Shown: piece by piece, positions 7,661 to 16,141 of the stretch | Layout of the letters: each line of letters starts with the position of its first letter | Position numbering within the stretch: the first letter of the stretch is position 1 | From: Candidatus Parvarchaeota archaeon | GTDB lineage: Archaea > Nanobdellota > Nanobdellia > Parvarchaeales > Parvarchaeaceae | NCBI GenBank assembly: GCA_027366075.1 | Contig: DAHXLI010000053.1 | Location: 1-21,321 of the forward strand | DNA: 21,321 nucleotides | Reading direction: 5' to 3' | Made by a program: the position numbers and the translations under genes | The notes under the pieces: model-generated | Told to the model about the DNA's origin: nothing | The model's input: only the letters and a program-made list of their open reading frames with translations | Databases searched by the model: none

Positions 7661-8326
7661 TTATTCGATTTTCTTATCGTTAGTTTTAATGGCTCGATAA
7701 TCTTTCATTATCTCTCTGTATCCGACGAGGTCGCCTTTAGAATCTTTTACATCTTCTAGTTCTGTGCGATAAGGCACGTCGTAGCAGTCCCCAGATTTTC
7801 TTATTTGTACCGCTTCATAGGCTGTGTTGACCCTTCTTTTATATTCGTCTTTTATGTCGAATAGGGACCCGACCATCCCGTTCAATACGTAAGTCCACTT
7901 ATCCGAAACGTTTTTCTTGTTTATTTCCAGCGCGGCCCTTTCCAGCGCCCCTGCAGTCTGCGCGAATACCCAATATCTAAATTCGTCTTTCCAAGCCCCT
8001 TTGCTCACCATCTTTTTGGGGACTAATTGTATAAGTCGTGTTATCGAATAATTCATCTCGCCAAGCCATGACGGTCTGTGGTCGTGGCCCTTTGAGACTT
8101 CGAACATTTCGTTACCTAAAAGTTTTGCTTTGGTATCTAATTTTAGATGCGTCTTCCCTAATTCCAAGTCATACAGAACATCAAACATCTCGAGTATGCT
8201 ATTCTCATAGAAAATGGCGATTTCTCCAGTGCCGTTTATCTTTACAAGGCCATTAGAAATTTCTTCTGCAAGATCGTTCACCTTGCTTTCGAGTCGTGGT
8301 CTATCGGCGTCCGGGATGTATGGCAT
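7661..8326 (-). CDS. Hypothetical helical protein, 221 residues
   Basis: A charged, predicted mostly helical soluble protein that I do not recognise. Features are an N-terminal DRPRLESKVNDLAEEI helix, a central aromatic stretch (DEFRYWVFAQTAGALERAALEI at about 114-135) and a Lys/Asp-rich C-terminus. No signal peptide, membrane segment or metal-binding cluster is visible. The ATG follows an AT-rich stretch; a TATA-like TTTAATA (minus strand, 8354-8360) would give a short leader of about five bases. It lies between the pilin-like surface protein gene and the secretion platform gene on the same strand, which suggests but does not prove a link to that system. Confidence 0.7.
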   Translation of the reverse strand: MPYIPDADRPRLESKVNDLAEEISNGLVKINGTGEIAIFYENSILEMFDVLYDLELGKTHLKLDTKAKLLGNEMFEVSKGHDHRPSWLGEMNYSITRLIQLVPKKMVSKGAWKDEFRYWVFAQTAGALERAALEINKKNVSDKWTYVLNGMVGSLFDIKDEYKRRVNTAYEAVQIRKSGDCYDVPYRTELEDVKDSKGDLVGYREIMKDYRAIKTNDKKIE

Positions 8327-8410
8327 AGTTATTATTTTATTATACCCGCCAGCTATTAAAGTTTTCTTGTACTAAAGTTTTATTTTATGATGCTTGCTAA
8401 ATGCGCCGTC

Positions 8411-10528
8411 TCAAGCAAGATGCGTGGCCCCAAGCACTAAGCCGCCTACGGAAGAGAACACCAGCGTCACTATGAATGTTATCACCATATAAAGCGCCAT
8501 AGAAATTAGGAGAATGGACGCTATGTTTTCTCTAAGTACTATCTTGTCGCCTGGCTGCGAGATGTTCGATATCGCATAAGCGATTATTATGCTCAACGTT
8601 ATGAGATAGATCCCTATTATAAGCTGAAAAGTATAGAGGGGTATCTGGCCGCCGCTTAGGTTGAAAAGACTAAAAGCGAAAGGAACGACCGAAGCCACGC
8701 CACCGACGCCGCTATTCGCACCGCCGGTCACGCTTGTCTGTACCGTACTTATTGTCCCTGCCAGCGATCTCAAAACCGTGCCTATAAGCGTAGTAAGACC
8801 GACGACTATGCCTGCCATGACTGGGCTAAGCAGCCCTACCTCCACTCTCATACCAGAAGTGACCTCCTCTAAAAGGGCTTTTACCTGGCCGTCTATCCTA
8901 CGGAGGTTCGAAAGGTGCTTTGATATGTAAAGTGTTGCTGCCGAGGCATTGGCGACGCTCTTCTTTGCCGATTCTACGAATACTCTTATCCCGGCTATGA
9001 CCATGGGCGACGGGAAATATCTTGTCGATCCGTTTATTGCGTTAAAGAAGGCGTCCTTAAGGGACATGCCCAAATTTCGTATGTTATTAACAGTAACGGC
9101 AAAGAAGTCCGACATCGGAGTATTTTTCATCGTCTCGCTCACTTTTATTATCGTGGTCTCCGGGGGAAATCCCTGCGAAAGAAAAGAGCCCATCTGGAAC
9201 ATCGCGCTGCCAAATGAATTTTGTATCTTCATGAGCTCATCTTCCGTTTCTTTTAGTTGTATCACTGACAATTTGAAGTAAAGCGCGATGGAGAAGCCTA
9301 TACCGGCGGTTATAAGCAGAGAAACGTAGATCTGTGTCGGCCCAAATATCAAGAGATACGGCGAAAGAAGCACGACGATGGCCATAAAAAATATCAGGAC
9401 GGCTGCGGCGGGAATCAATGCGCTTACGGTTATCTTTTTGTTCCCGACTTTGACGAAGAAGTTCCCCATTTTTGGTAGGCCCGGGACTAGGCTAAGGTCT
9501 GGCGCGGCAAAGCCGGCCGGTCTGGCTAAAAGTCTCGTTCTTATCAAGAAGTAGACCATAAGGGGCAATCCCACGTCGTACATAAGGGCGAGCAGGATGC
9601 CAAAATCCGGTATGGAAACGAAGGCCATCATCATCGGCGCCAGGACGAGTCCCAACACGGGCAATACCATGCCAAGCATGTAAACAGTATTAAGTGGCTC
9701 CTTAAGCGTAGACGCATATTCCGTCATTGACTCGAAAGTGCCGCCGAGTATCCTTTGTGATGCTTCATCCAATAGTGCCAGCCTGCCCTCTTCCGATTCC
9801 TGGTATACGGAGCTTTCCACGAGGAAAAGCGCGTCGGTAAATGCAGGACTGGATTTGGCCCATCTGAGCGAATAATCATCGAGGGCTTCCTTTGTGTTTG
9901 TATATTTTCTGGCTGCGGTGTCCCATATCAGCTTCTTTAAGTCAAAGGAAAGGTAGGTGTTAAGGTTATCAGAAGCAAACTGCACCGCGCCTTCCAAGTT
10001 CGGCGTCTGCCTCATGTAAATCACAAGATAGAGTATGAACGTGACCAAGTCGCTGGAGGACTTGCTAAGCCGGGTAGTCATCTGTTGTTTCGGAAACTGC
10101 TGTACGCCGAAGAATCCTATCACTCCCAGTACTATGAGCATAAGCCCAAAAAGCAACTGGCCCAAAATCATCACCGCTATGCCGAACAAAAAGCCGGCTA
10201 ATATCAGGAATATGCCGAACCCATAGAGTTGTCTGGCGTCGAAATCGAAACCTAAAAGATAAAGCAGCGTGTTGGTTTTCTTCTCTTCTTCTTTGTTTAT
10301 GCTAAACTGCAACACTCTGCCGACTGTGGAAGACCCGAAGACTATCAATTTTGAGAGGAAAGACGGATTTTTTTCCTTGAACACTTTGTACTCTATCGAC
10401 TTTAGCTCGTTCCTCACTCCTTCATCTTTGTTATAAAGTTCTTTTGGCACCAGCTCAACGTTCGTGTAGTATTTCTCTACAAAATCCTTTGGGAGAGGAT
10501 TTTTAATCACTTTCTTCCTTTCATCCAT
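8411..10528 (-). CDS. TadC/ArlJ-like type II secretion system F (T2SSF) family membrane platform, duplicated
   Basis: A 705-residue polytopic membrane protein. A cytoplasmic N-terminus of about 100 residues is followed by two hydrophobic hairpins (about 103-143 and 281-330) flanking a soluble helical domain (about 150-275). A second similar unit has hydrophobic segments near 368-420, a soluble domain near 425-560, and helices near 565-590, 630-655 and 668-700. This two-unit layout is that of archaeal ArlJ/TadC platform proteins, which sit in the membrane under a type IV filament and couple to the ATPase. The start overlaps the end of the upstream ATPase gene by 22 bases, so the two are translationally linked. 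Its substrates are plausibly the class III signal-peptide proteins nearby; no prepilin peptidase is visible in this window. Confidence 0.9.
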   Translation of the reverse strand: MDERKKVIKNPLPKDFVEKYYTNVELVPKELYNKDEGVRNELKSIEYKVFKEKNPSFLSKLIVFGSSTVGRVLQFSINKEEEKKTNTLLYLLGFDFDARQLYGFGIFLILAGFLFGIAVMILGQLLFGLMLIVLGVIGFFGVQQFPKQQMTTRLSKSSSDLVTFILYLVIYMRQTPNLEGAVQFASDNLNTYLSFDLKKLIWDTAARKYTNTKEALDDYSLRWAKSSPAFTDALFLVESSVYQESEEGRLALLDEASQRILGGTFESMTEYASTLKEPLNTVYMLGMVLPVLGLVLAPMMMAFVSIPDFGILLALMYDVGLPLMVYFLIRTRLLARPAGFAAPDLSLVPGLPKMGNFFVKVGNKKITVSALIPAAAVLIFFMAIVVLLSPYLLIFGPTQIYVSLLITAGIGFSIALYFKLSVIQLKETEDELMKIQNSFGSAMFQMGSFLSQGFPPETTIIKVSETMKNTPMSDFFAVTVNNIRNLGMSLKDAFFNAINGSTRYFPSPMVIAGIRVFVESAKKSVANASAATLYISKHLSNLRRIDGQVKALLEEVTSGMRVEVGLLSPVMAGIVVGLTTLIGTVLRSLAGTISTVQTSVTGGANSGVGGVASVVPFAFSLFNLSGGQIPLYTFQLIIGIYLITLSIIIAYAISNISQPGDKIVLRENIASILLISMALYMVITFIVTLVFSSVGGLVLGATHLA

Positions 10529-12750
10529 AGATCAAATGCTTTTACTATCCTATTCCCTTCTGGGGGTTTGCCGGTCTCTTCTCTTAACTTGTTTACTATA
10601 TCGTAATATTGGTCTATGGCTAACGAGGTAAACTTGGCTTCCAAAACGGACCGGTCGTTCGTCTTCTCTGCGTAGTTCGAAATCATGTCAAGTATCTCTC
10701 CTCTGGCCTGTATGTTATCCAAGACCGCATCCCAATTCCCCGCCCAACCCTCTACATTGGACGCTATCTCTTTGACTATATCGCTGTTCCCTTCCAGTAA
10801 GTCGTTTGTAGGGACAAGCATATCGGTGTTAATGTCATATTTTACGAGGTCGACGAAACCATTCTCATATTTCGGGTCGTCGGTCCAGTCTTTTCTTACC
10901 TCGGTTATATTTAATATGCGTCTCTTCTCGCTCAGCCGGTCCATGCTTTTTATCTTGTTTACAGATATTATCAGGTCCGTGGCCTTAAAACTCGTCCTTG
11001 GCACGCCTAAATCGTTTACCACTCTGTCGAATACGCCGTATGGGTTGTCTCCATGTATGGTGCCCATTACGACGTTCGAAAGCGCCCCCACCCTCATTGC
11101 TTCATAAAGCGCTTTCGCCTCGGTGCTCCTTACCTCACCGACTATAAGGGAGCTGTCGCCCAGCCTTAACGTGGTCCTTATTCCTTCCTCTGCGGACATT
11201 TCCGATTTCTCGCCTATTATCGCGCTCTGTACTTTCAACGAAAGCATGTCATATCCTAATTCGGTGAAAGAATCAGTCGGTATCTCCATGGTGTCTTCGA
11301 CTGTTATCACCCTATATTTTTTCATAAGCAAAAGCATGAGTGCCGTCAATAAAGAAGTCTTACCCGAACCCCTCGTGCCGCTTATTAGTACCGTCCTTGC
11401 TCCCTCGACGCAAAACCACAACAAGCCCGCCGCAAATGGCGACACCATCTTATTGTTTACAAACAGAGGTATGGTCCATGGTGCTTCCCTGTGTCTGCGG
11501 AAAGCGATGCTAAGTCCGTTTGGAGAAAGGGGTCTTTGCACTATCGCGACTCTCGCTCTGGTATTCTTGGTTATTAATTCTGTATCCAGCACTGGGTGCC
11601 CTTCGTCGAGGGGCCTGCCCGAGACCAACCTGAATCGCGAAGCCCATGCGTCTATTTCCTTTGCGTTCGGGATTATGTTTGTAGAACATTCTCCGTAAGT
11701 TATGTGCTTGACGAAAAGAGGCGACTTGCTTATCGGAGCGTTTATATAGACGTCTTCTACCTTATCGTCCGAAAGAATCACTTCCGTCATCCCAAAACCG
11801 ACGGTCAGTCTTACCAATATATTCGAGAGTTTTTCTATGTCCCTGAACTCGAGATCGTACTTGTTCTTTTCGTTTATGTCACTTATCATGTCCTTTCCGA
11901 TATTGTAGAATATCTCGCGCATCCTTATCGGATCTGTGAACTCCGCTTCTTGTGGTTTGTAGTCGATCAGCGCCGTCCTGACTTGATCCAGTATATTGTA
12001 TTCGTCTACATTTAGGAGCAGCTCCGGCGGCGAAAGATGGTAAAGATACTGAGAAACGCCGGGCAGGCGGTATATGGTGACTTCGGTATTGTCGGAATCT
12101 TTAAGCTCGTAAGTCTCCACCTCAATCGCCGCTATCGGAGGTTCGGCCATTATTCTTGTGTAGGTGAAGTTCGGTCTTATAAGCGGCTTGAACAAGGCCT
12201 TATATGGAGACCTGTCACCGATTTTGTAGCCGAGGATGAACTGCATGCTTTTCCGCACTATCGCCAACGAACTTATGGAATCCATAAGCGAATCGAACCT
12301 GCTTATAAAGTCTGCGAGGGCCTCCGAAGGGTTGTTCTTTGCTCTGACCTTTATTTCCCTGCCCGCCCTCAATCCGAACACGTAGGCGCCGACCGGATCT
12401 CTTTTTATCCTGTCAAATAGGATGTAGTTAAAGACGGAGACCTCATTGGTTAAAGTCCTTTGTGTCTCCTCATCAAATGGGGCTACGATTCCCGACTGGA
12501 ATATCGCCTTGTAATGGTCTGCAAGGTCGTCAAGCAGGTCGACCGCGTCTTTAGTGTATACATAATTCCTATCGCTTACTATCACGAGGGAAGTCACGCT
12601 GCCGGATTCAACTATCGCATTTACTATCTTCTCGAATATGTCTTCATTATCTTCAGGATTTGGGTAAAGGATGCTTAGAGGTACCTTATACGTAAGTACT
12701 ATATCTCCTTCCTCTCGCGAGATCGTATAGTCCTTCTCTTTTGCTTCCAT
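10507..12750 (-). CDS. Type II/IV secretion (pilus/archaellum-type) ATPase
   Basis: A 747-residue cytoplasmic motor ATPase of the VirB11/PilB/ArlI superfamily. The C-terminal half carries Walker A GTRGSGKT (458-465), an Asp box with Glu485 (VITVEDT), Walker B LIVGEVR with Glu539, and a His box GTIHGD with His566. An unusually long N-terminal region of about 300 residues precedes the conserved ATPase N-domain and may contact the platform or control assembly. A further 100-odd residues follow the core. I chose the ATG at 12750 over an in-frame TTG three codons upstream. Walker A has Arg where Thr is common (GTRGSGKT), which is tolerated in the family. The TadC-like partner overlaps its 3' end, giving a minimal two-gene assembly module. 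Confidence 0.93.
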   Translation of the reverse strand: MEAKEKDYTISREEGDIVLTYKVPLSILYPNPEDNEDIFEKIVNAIVESGSVTSLVIVSDRNYVYTKDAVDLLDDLADHYKAIFQSGIVAPFDEETQRTLTNEVSVFNYILFDRIKRDPVGAYVFGLRAGREIKVRAKNNPSEALADFISRFDSLMDSISSLAIVRKSMQFILGYKIGDRSPYKALFKPLIRPNFTYTRIMAEPPIAAIEVETYELKDSDNTEVTIYRLPGVSQYLYHLSPPELLLNVDEYNILDQVRTALIDYKPQEAEFTDPIRMREIFYNIGKDMISDINEKNKYDLEFRDIEKLSNILVRLTVGFGMTEVILSDDKVEDVYINAPISKSPLFVKHITYGECSTNIIPNAKEIDAWASRFRLVSGRPLDEGHPVLDTELITKNTRARVAIVQRPLSPNGLSIAFRRHREAPWTIPLFVNNKMVSPFAAGLLWFCVEGARTVLISGTRGSGKTSLLTALMLLLMKKYRVITVEDTMEIPTDSFTELGYDMLSLKVQSAIIGEKSEMSAEEGIRTTLRLGDSSLIVGEVRSTEAKALYEAMRVGALSNVVMGTIHGDNPYGVFDRVVNDLGVPRTSFKATDLIISVNKIKSMDRLSEKRRILNITEVRKDWTDDPKYENGFVDLVKYDINTDMLVPTNDLLEGNSDIVKEIASNVEGWAGNWDAVLDNIQARGEILDMISNYAEKTNDRSVLEAKFTSLAIDQYYDIVNKLREETGKPPEGNRIVKAFDLWMKGRK

Positions 12751-12840
12751 TGCTTTCAATCCTTAGTCTTACTCTAAAACAGAGCGCTATAATAATTGAA
12801 GTTGTCAGCGTAATTATAAATATCCTCTTAAAAGACATAA

Positions 12841-12972
12841 TTACGGGAAAGTGGCGTCATGGAGAGAGATTACAACGCATCAAGGAATATCCTCATAAAA
12901 GCGTCGGTCGGCGGAGAACCTGCCAGTATGCTCGTAGAGTCGGGGCCTATACTTTTTAGAAAGCAAAGGTAA
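12841..12972 (+). pseudogene. Remnant of the TnpB (IS200/IS605) C-terminus
   Basis: The plus-strand frame reads LRESGVMERDYNASRNIL, which matches the end of the TnpB zinc finger and its RuvC-III motif (C-x2-CG..., then RDxNAxxNI). The cysteines expected at the first and fourth positions are Leu and Ser here, and an in-frame stop precedes the fragment at 12838-12840. The frame then runs through GGEPASMLVESG to a TAA. Nothing of the upstream RuvC-I/II core is visible, and the next stretch upstream (GKW-R) would need a frameshift to join. A 37-residue ATG frame begins inside it at 12859 and has a TATA-like TTATAAATA nearby, so residual expression is possible. It is immediately followed by an IS605-like right-end sequence. 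Confidence 0.7.
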
Positions 12973-13021
12973 GTTCAGACGTTGAAACGAGAAGTCCACG
13001 CGGAAGCTCGGAGTAGTTCAC
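12971..13021 (+). repeat. IS200/IS605-like right end (omegaRNA 3'-end-like), copy 1
   Basis: A 51-bp element running from a GTTGAAACGAGAAG core through CCACGCGGAAG to the terminal GTAGTTCAC, a layout typical of the right end of TnpB-carrying elements. The central part can form GC pairs around a GGAA (GNRA) tetraloop, imperfectly. It matches 47 of 51 bases of the copy at 13510-13560, and all four differences are transitions. Confidence 0.65.
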
Positions 13022-13034
13022 CGTTTTTATAAAC

Positions 13035-13042
13035 TTTATATA
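13035..13042 (+). promoter_or_regulatory. TATA box for the 114-residue membrane protein gene
   Basis: TTTATATA is centred about 25.5 bases before the ATG at 13064. It begins only 14 bases after the right-end repeat copy 1. Confidence 0.65.
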
Positions 13043-13063
13043 ACTTGCAATAATAATCACCAT

Positions 13064-13408
13064 ATGAGTGAAAGTAGGCTAGAAGAAACGCTCGTCAAAG
13101 TTGACACCTTAAGGCCGCTAGAGCATAGGCGGGCCTATTTTGCTTATTTAGAAGCGCACAAAAACAATTCGCTATACAAGAACGAAGGCCCAAAACCGAC
13201 TCGCATAGGGACAGGCATATTTGGGGCTTTAATGAGCATACCAATTGCGGGAGTTACTTACTGTCTTAAAGAGCAATTAAATAATCTAGCGCCTTACTCC
13301 CAAATTCTAGTTTTAGGATATGTAGCACTTGATCTAACGTTGGTGCTTACAACTGCGTTATTCGGGAAACTGATATGGGACTATGAAACGCTGCGCAGTA
13401 GAAGTTAG
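13064..13408 (+). CDS. Hypothetical small membrane protein with two helices
   Basis: A 114-residue protein with a charged N-terminal half (ESRLEETLVKVDTLRPLEHRR) and two predicted membrane helices, at about 50-66 (IFGALMSIPIAGVTYCL) and 78-104. It ends in a short charged tail. I recognise no family. It has its own strong TATA box with leaderless spacing. It is bracketed by two near-identical IS605-type right-end copies, so it may be a passenger gene moved with the element or a resident gene hit on both sides by insertions. No toxin, immunity or transport motif is visible. Confidence 0.7.
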   Translation: MSESRLEETLVKVDTLRPLEHRRAYFAYLEAHKNNSLYKNEGPKPTRIGTGIFGALMSIPIAGVTYCLKEQLNNLAPYSQILVLGYVALDLTLVLTTALFGKLIWDYETLRSRS

Positions 13409-13448
13409 CTAAAACTTTTTAAGCCGTTTTTAATAATTCCGCCGAGAA

Positions 13449-13471
13449 TTCCCCTTTCGTAAGATGGGGAA
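13449..13471 (+). other. GC-rich stem-loop upstream of right-end copy 2
   Basis: TTCCCC pairs with GGGGAA around an 11-base loop. It lies about 40 bases before right-end copy 2 and downstream of a TATA-like TTTTTAATA near 13430. Together these could define a short omegaRNA-like transcript ending at about 13560, but no matching TnpB is present. This is inference. Confidence 0.3.
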
Positions 13472-13509
13472 GTTGAAAAGATATGGTACTCAAAAGCTTT
13501 TGGTGAAGC

Positions 13510-13560
13510 AAGTCCAGACGTTGAAACGAGAAGCCCACGCGGAAGCTTGGAGTAGTCCAC
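13510..13560 (+). repeat. IS200/IS605-like right end, copy 2
   Basis: Differs from the copy at 12971-13021 at four positions, all transitions. Here the hairpin is slightly better (CCAcGC, loop GGAA, GCtTGG). It lies 539 bases after copy 1 in the same orientation and ends 13 bases before the stop codon of the convergent sedolisin gene. No transposase fragment as clear as that at 12841 precedes it. Confidence 0.65.
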
Positions 13561-13573
13561 TAACAAATATACT

Positions 13574-16018
13574 TCAAAACGGAGCTATGCTGTGTTTAGC
13601 CGCGGCCTTCTTTTTTCGTCTATGCTTTATCTCCTCGTATAAGCCGAATACGGCCAAGACGATGCTTATGACTCCGACTATCAGGTACATCTGGTAAATA
13701 AACGGCGTTATCTCTATTGTTTGCTGCGCACCAGAAAGATCGCGGTAGTCATAATTGCTTCCGTAAGCCGTTATCGAAATATTGTAACCAGAATCGGGAA
13801 CGTCTGTGAACGTCGCGGCCCCGGAAAGCCCGGTAGAATTTTTAAGCGATAAATTCCCATAGTCGAATTTTACGCTTGCGGATATGACGGGTATACCAAG
13901 ATATAAGCCCAACGAGACCGTTATATCAGAGATCGGGAGAGTTATATTCCGGCTGCTGTTTAATGGCGAGAGATATACTGGCGACTTCAGAACGTTCAAT
14001 CCATTGCCCGCGAATATTATGCTCCGTATTGAAAAGTCGCTGCCGGTCTGCGCCCAGATAGTATTATTGTAAAAGGTGCCGTTTCCCGTCGGCCCGCTTA
14101 CTGATATTTCTGTCGCCGAAACCGCTGCCCCATCCGCGGAGAGCAATTTTATGTCATATTTTGATTCCTCGATGAATTGAACGTCCACAGATCGACTGAT
14201 GATCTGGCTTTTATTGAAAGCTACATATCTGACGCCGTTGACATAATCTGGGTTGCCGGTATAATTTATGACCGTTTGGGGGATGCCTAAGACTGTCCCA
14301 CCATCGCTGACGGTCGATATGTATGTGGATATCGCGTTTGATAGTGGCACGTAATATAGATACGAGACCGAAAGGTTTGCGTCGGCCGGCGCCCCGTCTA
14401 GGTTAAAGTGTACTACCGCCCCGCGCCTCCAAACGAAAGTCAAATTAATCGGCGCGTCCACCACGACCGATCCAGAAGCTTGGTGGAGCGTTGGGCCATT
14501 GTCTATGCCGTAACCTAAAAGAGAATAACTGTCGTTCTCGTAGGTGGCGTTCATAGGGGACGAGAACTGGAGAGTAGAACCAGAATTTACAAATTCGCTT
14601 ATGTTGGTGCGACCACCGATATCAAATTCATTTACTTTATACTGCGCATTAAAGTCTGCGGTGATGACGCCTGAACCGGTGACTGCGAGAGTGTAAGGGT
14701 TATTCGTAGAATTTATGAGGCCAGAAAAAGATGCGAAGGCAGATCTGCTATAGCCCGAGCCCGCCGGTCCGTATGCCGTCAGTGATACTTTCTCACCAAA
14801 ACTGAAATTTAAGGAAACGGGCGAAGTATAGTTTACGCCGTTTATTCCGAAAATGACGCCCCGTGAAACGGAAGTAAAGGATATCTGGTAATCGGTTTTT
14901 GATAATAACATCACAAGTTGATATGCTTTTGGACTTCCTATACCAGTGACCATATTATAACTGCCGTTTGCGGAGTAAACGCCGTTGTTTCCACCGTCTA
15001 TAAGATTGAATGCTGTACTTCCTTCGTTGTAATAGGTGGCGTACAAGCTGTCCAAAGATAACGCCCCTGTGCCACCCGACTTTTCGTTAACTAGTGAATC
15101 GAATGCGGCCCATGCCGGTGCGGCTATGCTGGTGCCGTAATAACCTGCCCATTCCGAATCTACATATGCGCACATGGGCGTACCTGCATTAAAAGAAACG
15201 TCCGGGACCATCCTTGAAGGACTTAAATCAGGTTGCGCCGCTGGTCTTGGAAAAAACCCGCTTTCCCCCCCACCGCTTCCGTTCCATGCGCTCTCGCTTT
15301 GATAGCTCTCGTCTATACCGACCTGCAGGACGGTCCCGCCCACGGCTATAACGTATGGGCTTGAGGCAGGGAAATTTACGTTGGGAGTGCTAAGGCCGTT
15401 GTACGCACCCGTGTCTCCAGATGCCGCAAATACATCTATCCTCCTTTGTGAGGCGGCCAATAAAATGTCATTCAGCTGGCCTATCTGATAGGTGCCATAA
15501 TAAGATTCAGAAGAACCCCAGCTTAGAGATATCGTACCGACCGATAAATTATATATCGTGTAATTTATAGCGTTGAAAAGCCACGATTCATTTGGAGCAA
15601 CTACCAAATATATATTCGCGCCCGTTGCAAGCGAGTGCACGACTTCCACGTCGAGGGCCGTTTCCGCCGTCCAATTTTTAGACTGGCCGTCCGGTTTCCC
15701 GAATGGATACATGACAAAGAGGTTTGAGCCGTTAATCAATGCAGGAAGGCCGTATGTCGAATCGAATTCGCTTAGATCGGATACCAGGCGCGGATCGCCT
15801 TCTGCGACGACTATCGCGATATTTTCCCCTTTGCCAGTTATCCCCTGCGGATATAACGAGGTAAAACCATAAGCGGTTTGTATCTGAGACGGAGTCAGGT
15901 CGGGGCAGGAACCGCCTTGGAATGGTGAATAAACCATATTTAAATTTATTGCCGCATGCGACGTGCCCAAAGATATGGTAAATAAAACGAAAATCGATAC
16001 CAACAGCATTTTCCTCAT
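13574..16018 (-). CDS. Membrane-anchored sedolisin (S53 serine-carboxyl peptidase)
   Basis: An 814-residue secreted protease. Residues 1-22 form a signal peptide (hydrophobic, ending around SHA). The catalytic domain spans about 38-374 with all S53 active-site residues: Glu119 and Asp123 (ETALD), Asp202 (ASGDTG) and nucleophile Ser297 (YGTSIAAPAW). The calcium-site region DGGNNGVYSANGSYNMVTG carries Asp341, but Asn355 replaces the Asp usual in GYD. The activation prodomain of about 180 residues found in most sedolisins is absent; the catalytic domain starts almost directly after the signal peptide. About 400 residues of beta-rich domains follow, then a C-terminal helix at about 775-794 and a Lys/Arg-rich tail, anchoring it with the protease outside. 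Sedolisins work at acidic pH, so scavenging or surface-protein processing is likely. TATA box at 16041-16047. Confidence 0.92.
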   Translation of the reverse strand: MRKMLLVSIFVLFTISLGTSHAAINLNMVYSPFQGGSCPDLTPSQIQTAYGFTSLYPQGITGKGENIAIVVAEGDPRLVSDLSEFDSTYGLPALINGSNLFVMYPFGKPDGQSKNWTAETALDVEVVHSLATGANIYLVVAPNESWLFNAINYTIYNLSVGTISLSWGSSESYYGTYQIGQLNDILLAASQRRIDVFAASGDTGAYNGLSTPNVNFPASSPYVIAVGGTVLQVGIDESYQSESAWNGSGGGESGFFPRPAAQPDLSPSRMVPDVSFNAGTPMCAYVDSEWAGYYGTSIAAPAWAAFDSLVNEKSGGTGALSLDSLYATYYNEGSTAFNLIDGGNNGVYSANGSYNMVTGIGSPKAYQLVMLLSKTDYQISFTSVSRGVIFGINGVNYTSPVSLNFSFGEKVSLTAYGPAGSGYSRSAFASFSGLINSTNNPYTLAVTGSGVITADFNAQYKVNEFDIGGRTNISEFVNSGSTLQFSSPMNATYENDSYSLLGYGIDNGPTLHQASGSVVVDAPINLTFVWRRGAVVHFNLDGAPADANLSVSYLYYVPLSNAISTYISTVSDGGTVLGIPQTVINYTGNPDYVNGVRYVAFNKSQIISRSVDVQFIEESKYDIKLLSADGAAVSATEISVSGPTGNGTFYNNTIWAQTGSDFSIRSIIFAGNGLNVLKSPVYLSPLNSSRNITLPISDITVSLGLYLGIPVISASVKFDYGNLSLKNSTGLSGAATFTDVPDSGYNISITAYGSNYDYRDLSGAQQTIEITPFIYQMYLIVGVISIVLAVFGLYEEIKHRRKKKAAAKHSIAPF

Positions 16019-16040
16019 AAAAACATAAAGTATTCTCCAC

Positions 16041-16047
16041 TTTAAAT
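16041..16047 (-). promoter_or_regulatory. TATA box for the sedolisin gene
   Basis: TTTAAAT (ATTTAAA on the minus strand), centred about 26 bases before the start codon at 16018. Confidence 0.55.
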
Positions 16048-16112
16048 TATATCGTTTTGCCTTGGCATCCGCCCATCCACCCGTATGCCTTTGACAAAGG
16101 CTTCGGAAAAAG

Positions 16113-16120
16113 TTAAATAC
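16113..16120 (+). promoter_or_regulatory. TATA box for the eL42-eS27 operon
   Basis: TTAAATAC is centred about 25.5 bases before the ATG at 16142, giving a leaderless transcript. Confidence 0.65.
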
Positions 16121-16141
16121 TATACATTTTAATATAACTGA

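Noticed and set aside
12741..12959. A 72-residue plus-strand protein overlapping the ATPase start
   Set aside because: It overlaps the ATPase 5' end and its promoter region and has no family-like sequence. Part of it is another frame of the TnpB remnant.
13464..13697. A 77-residue plus-strand protein across right-end copy 2
   Set aside because: It runs through the repeat and into the antisense of the sedolisin gene. The part read from the repeat resembles a TnpB tail but the whole frame is a chance fusion.
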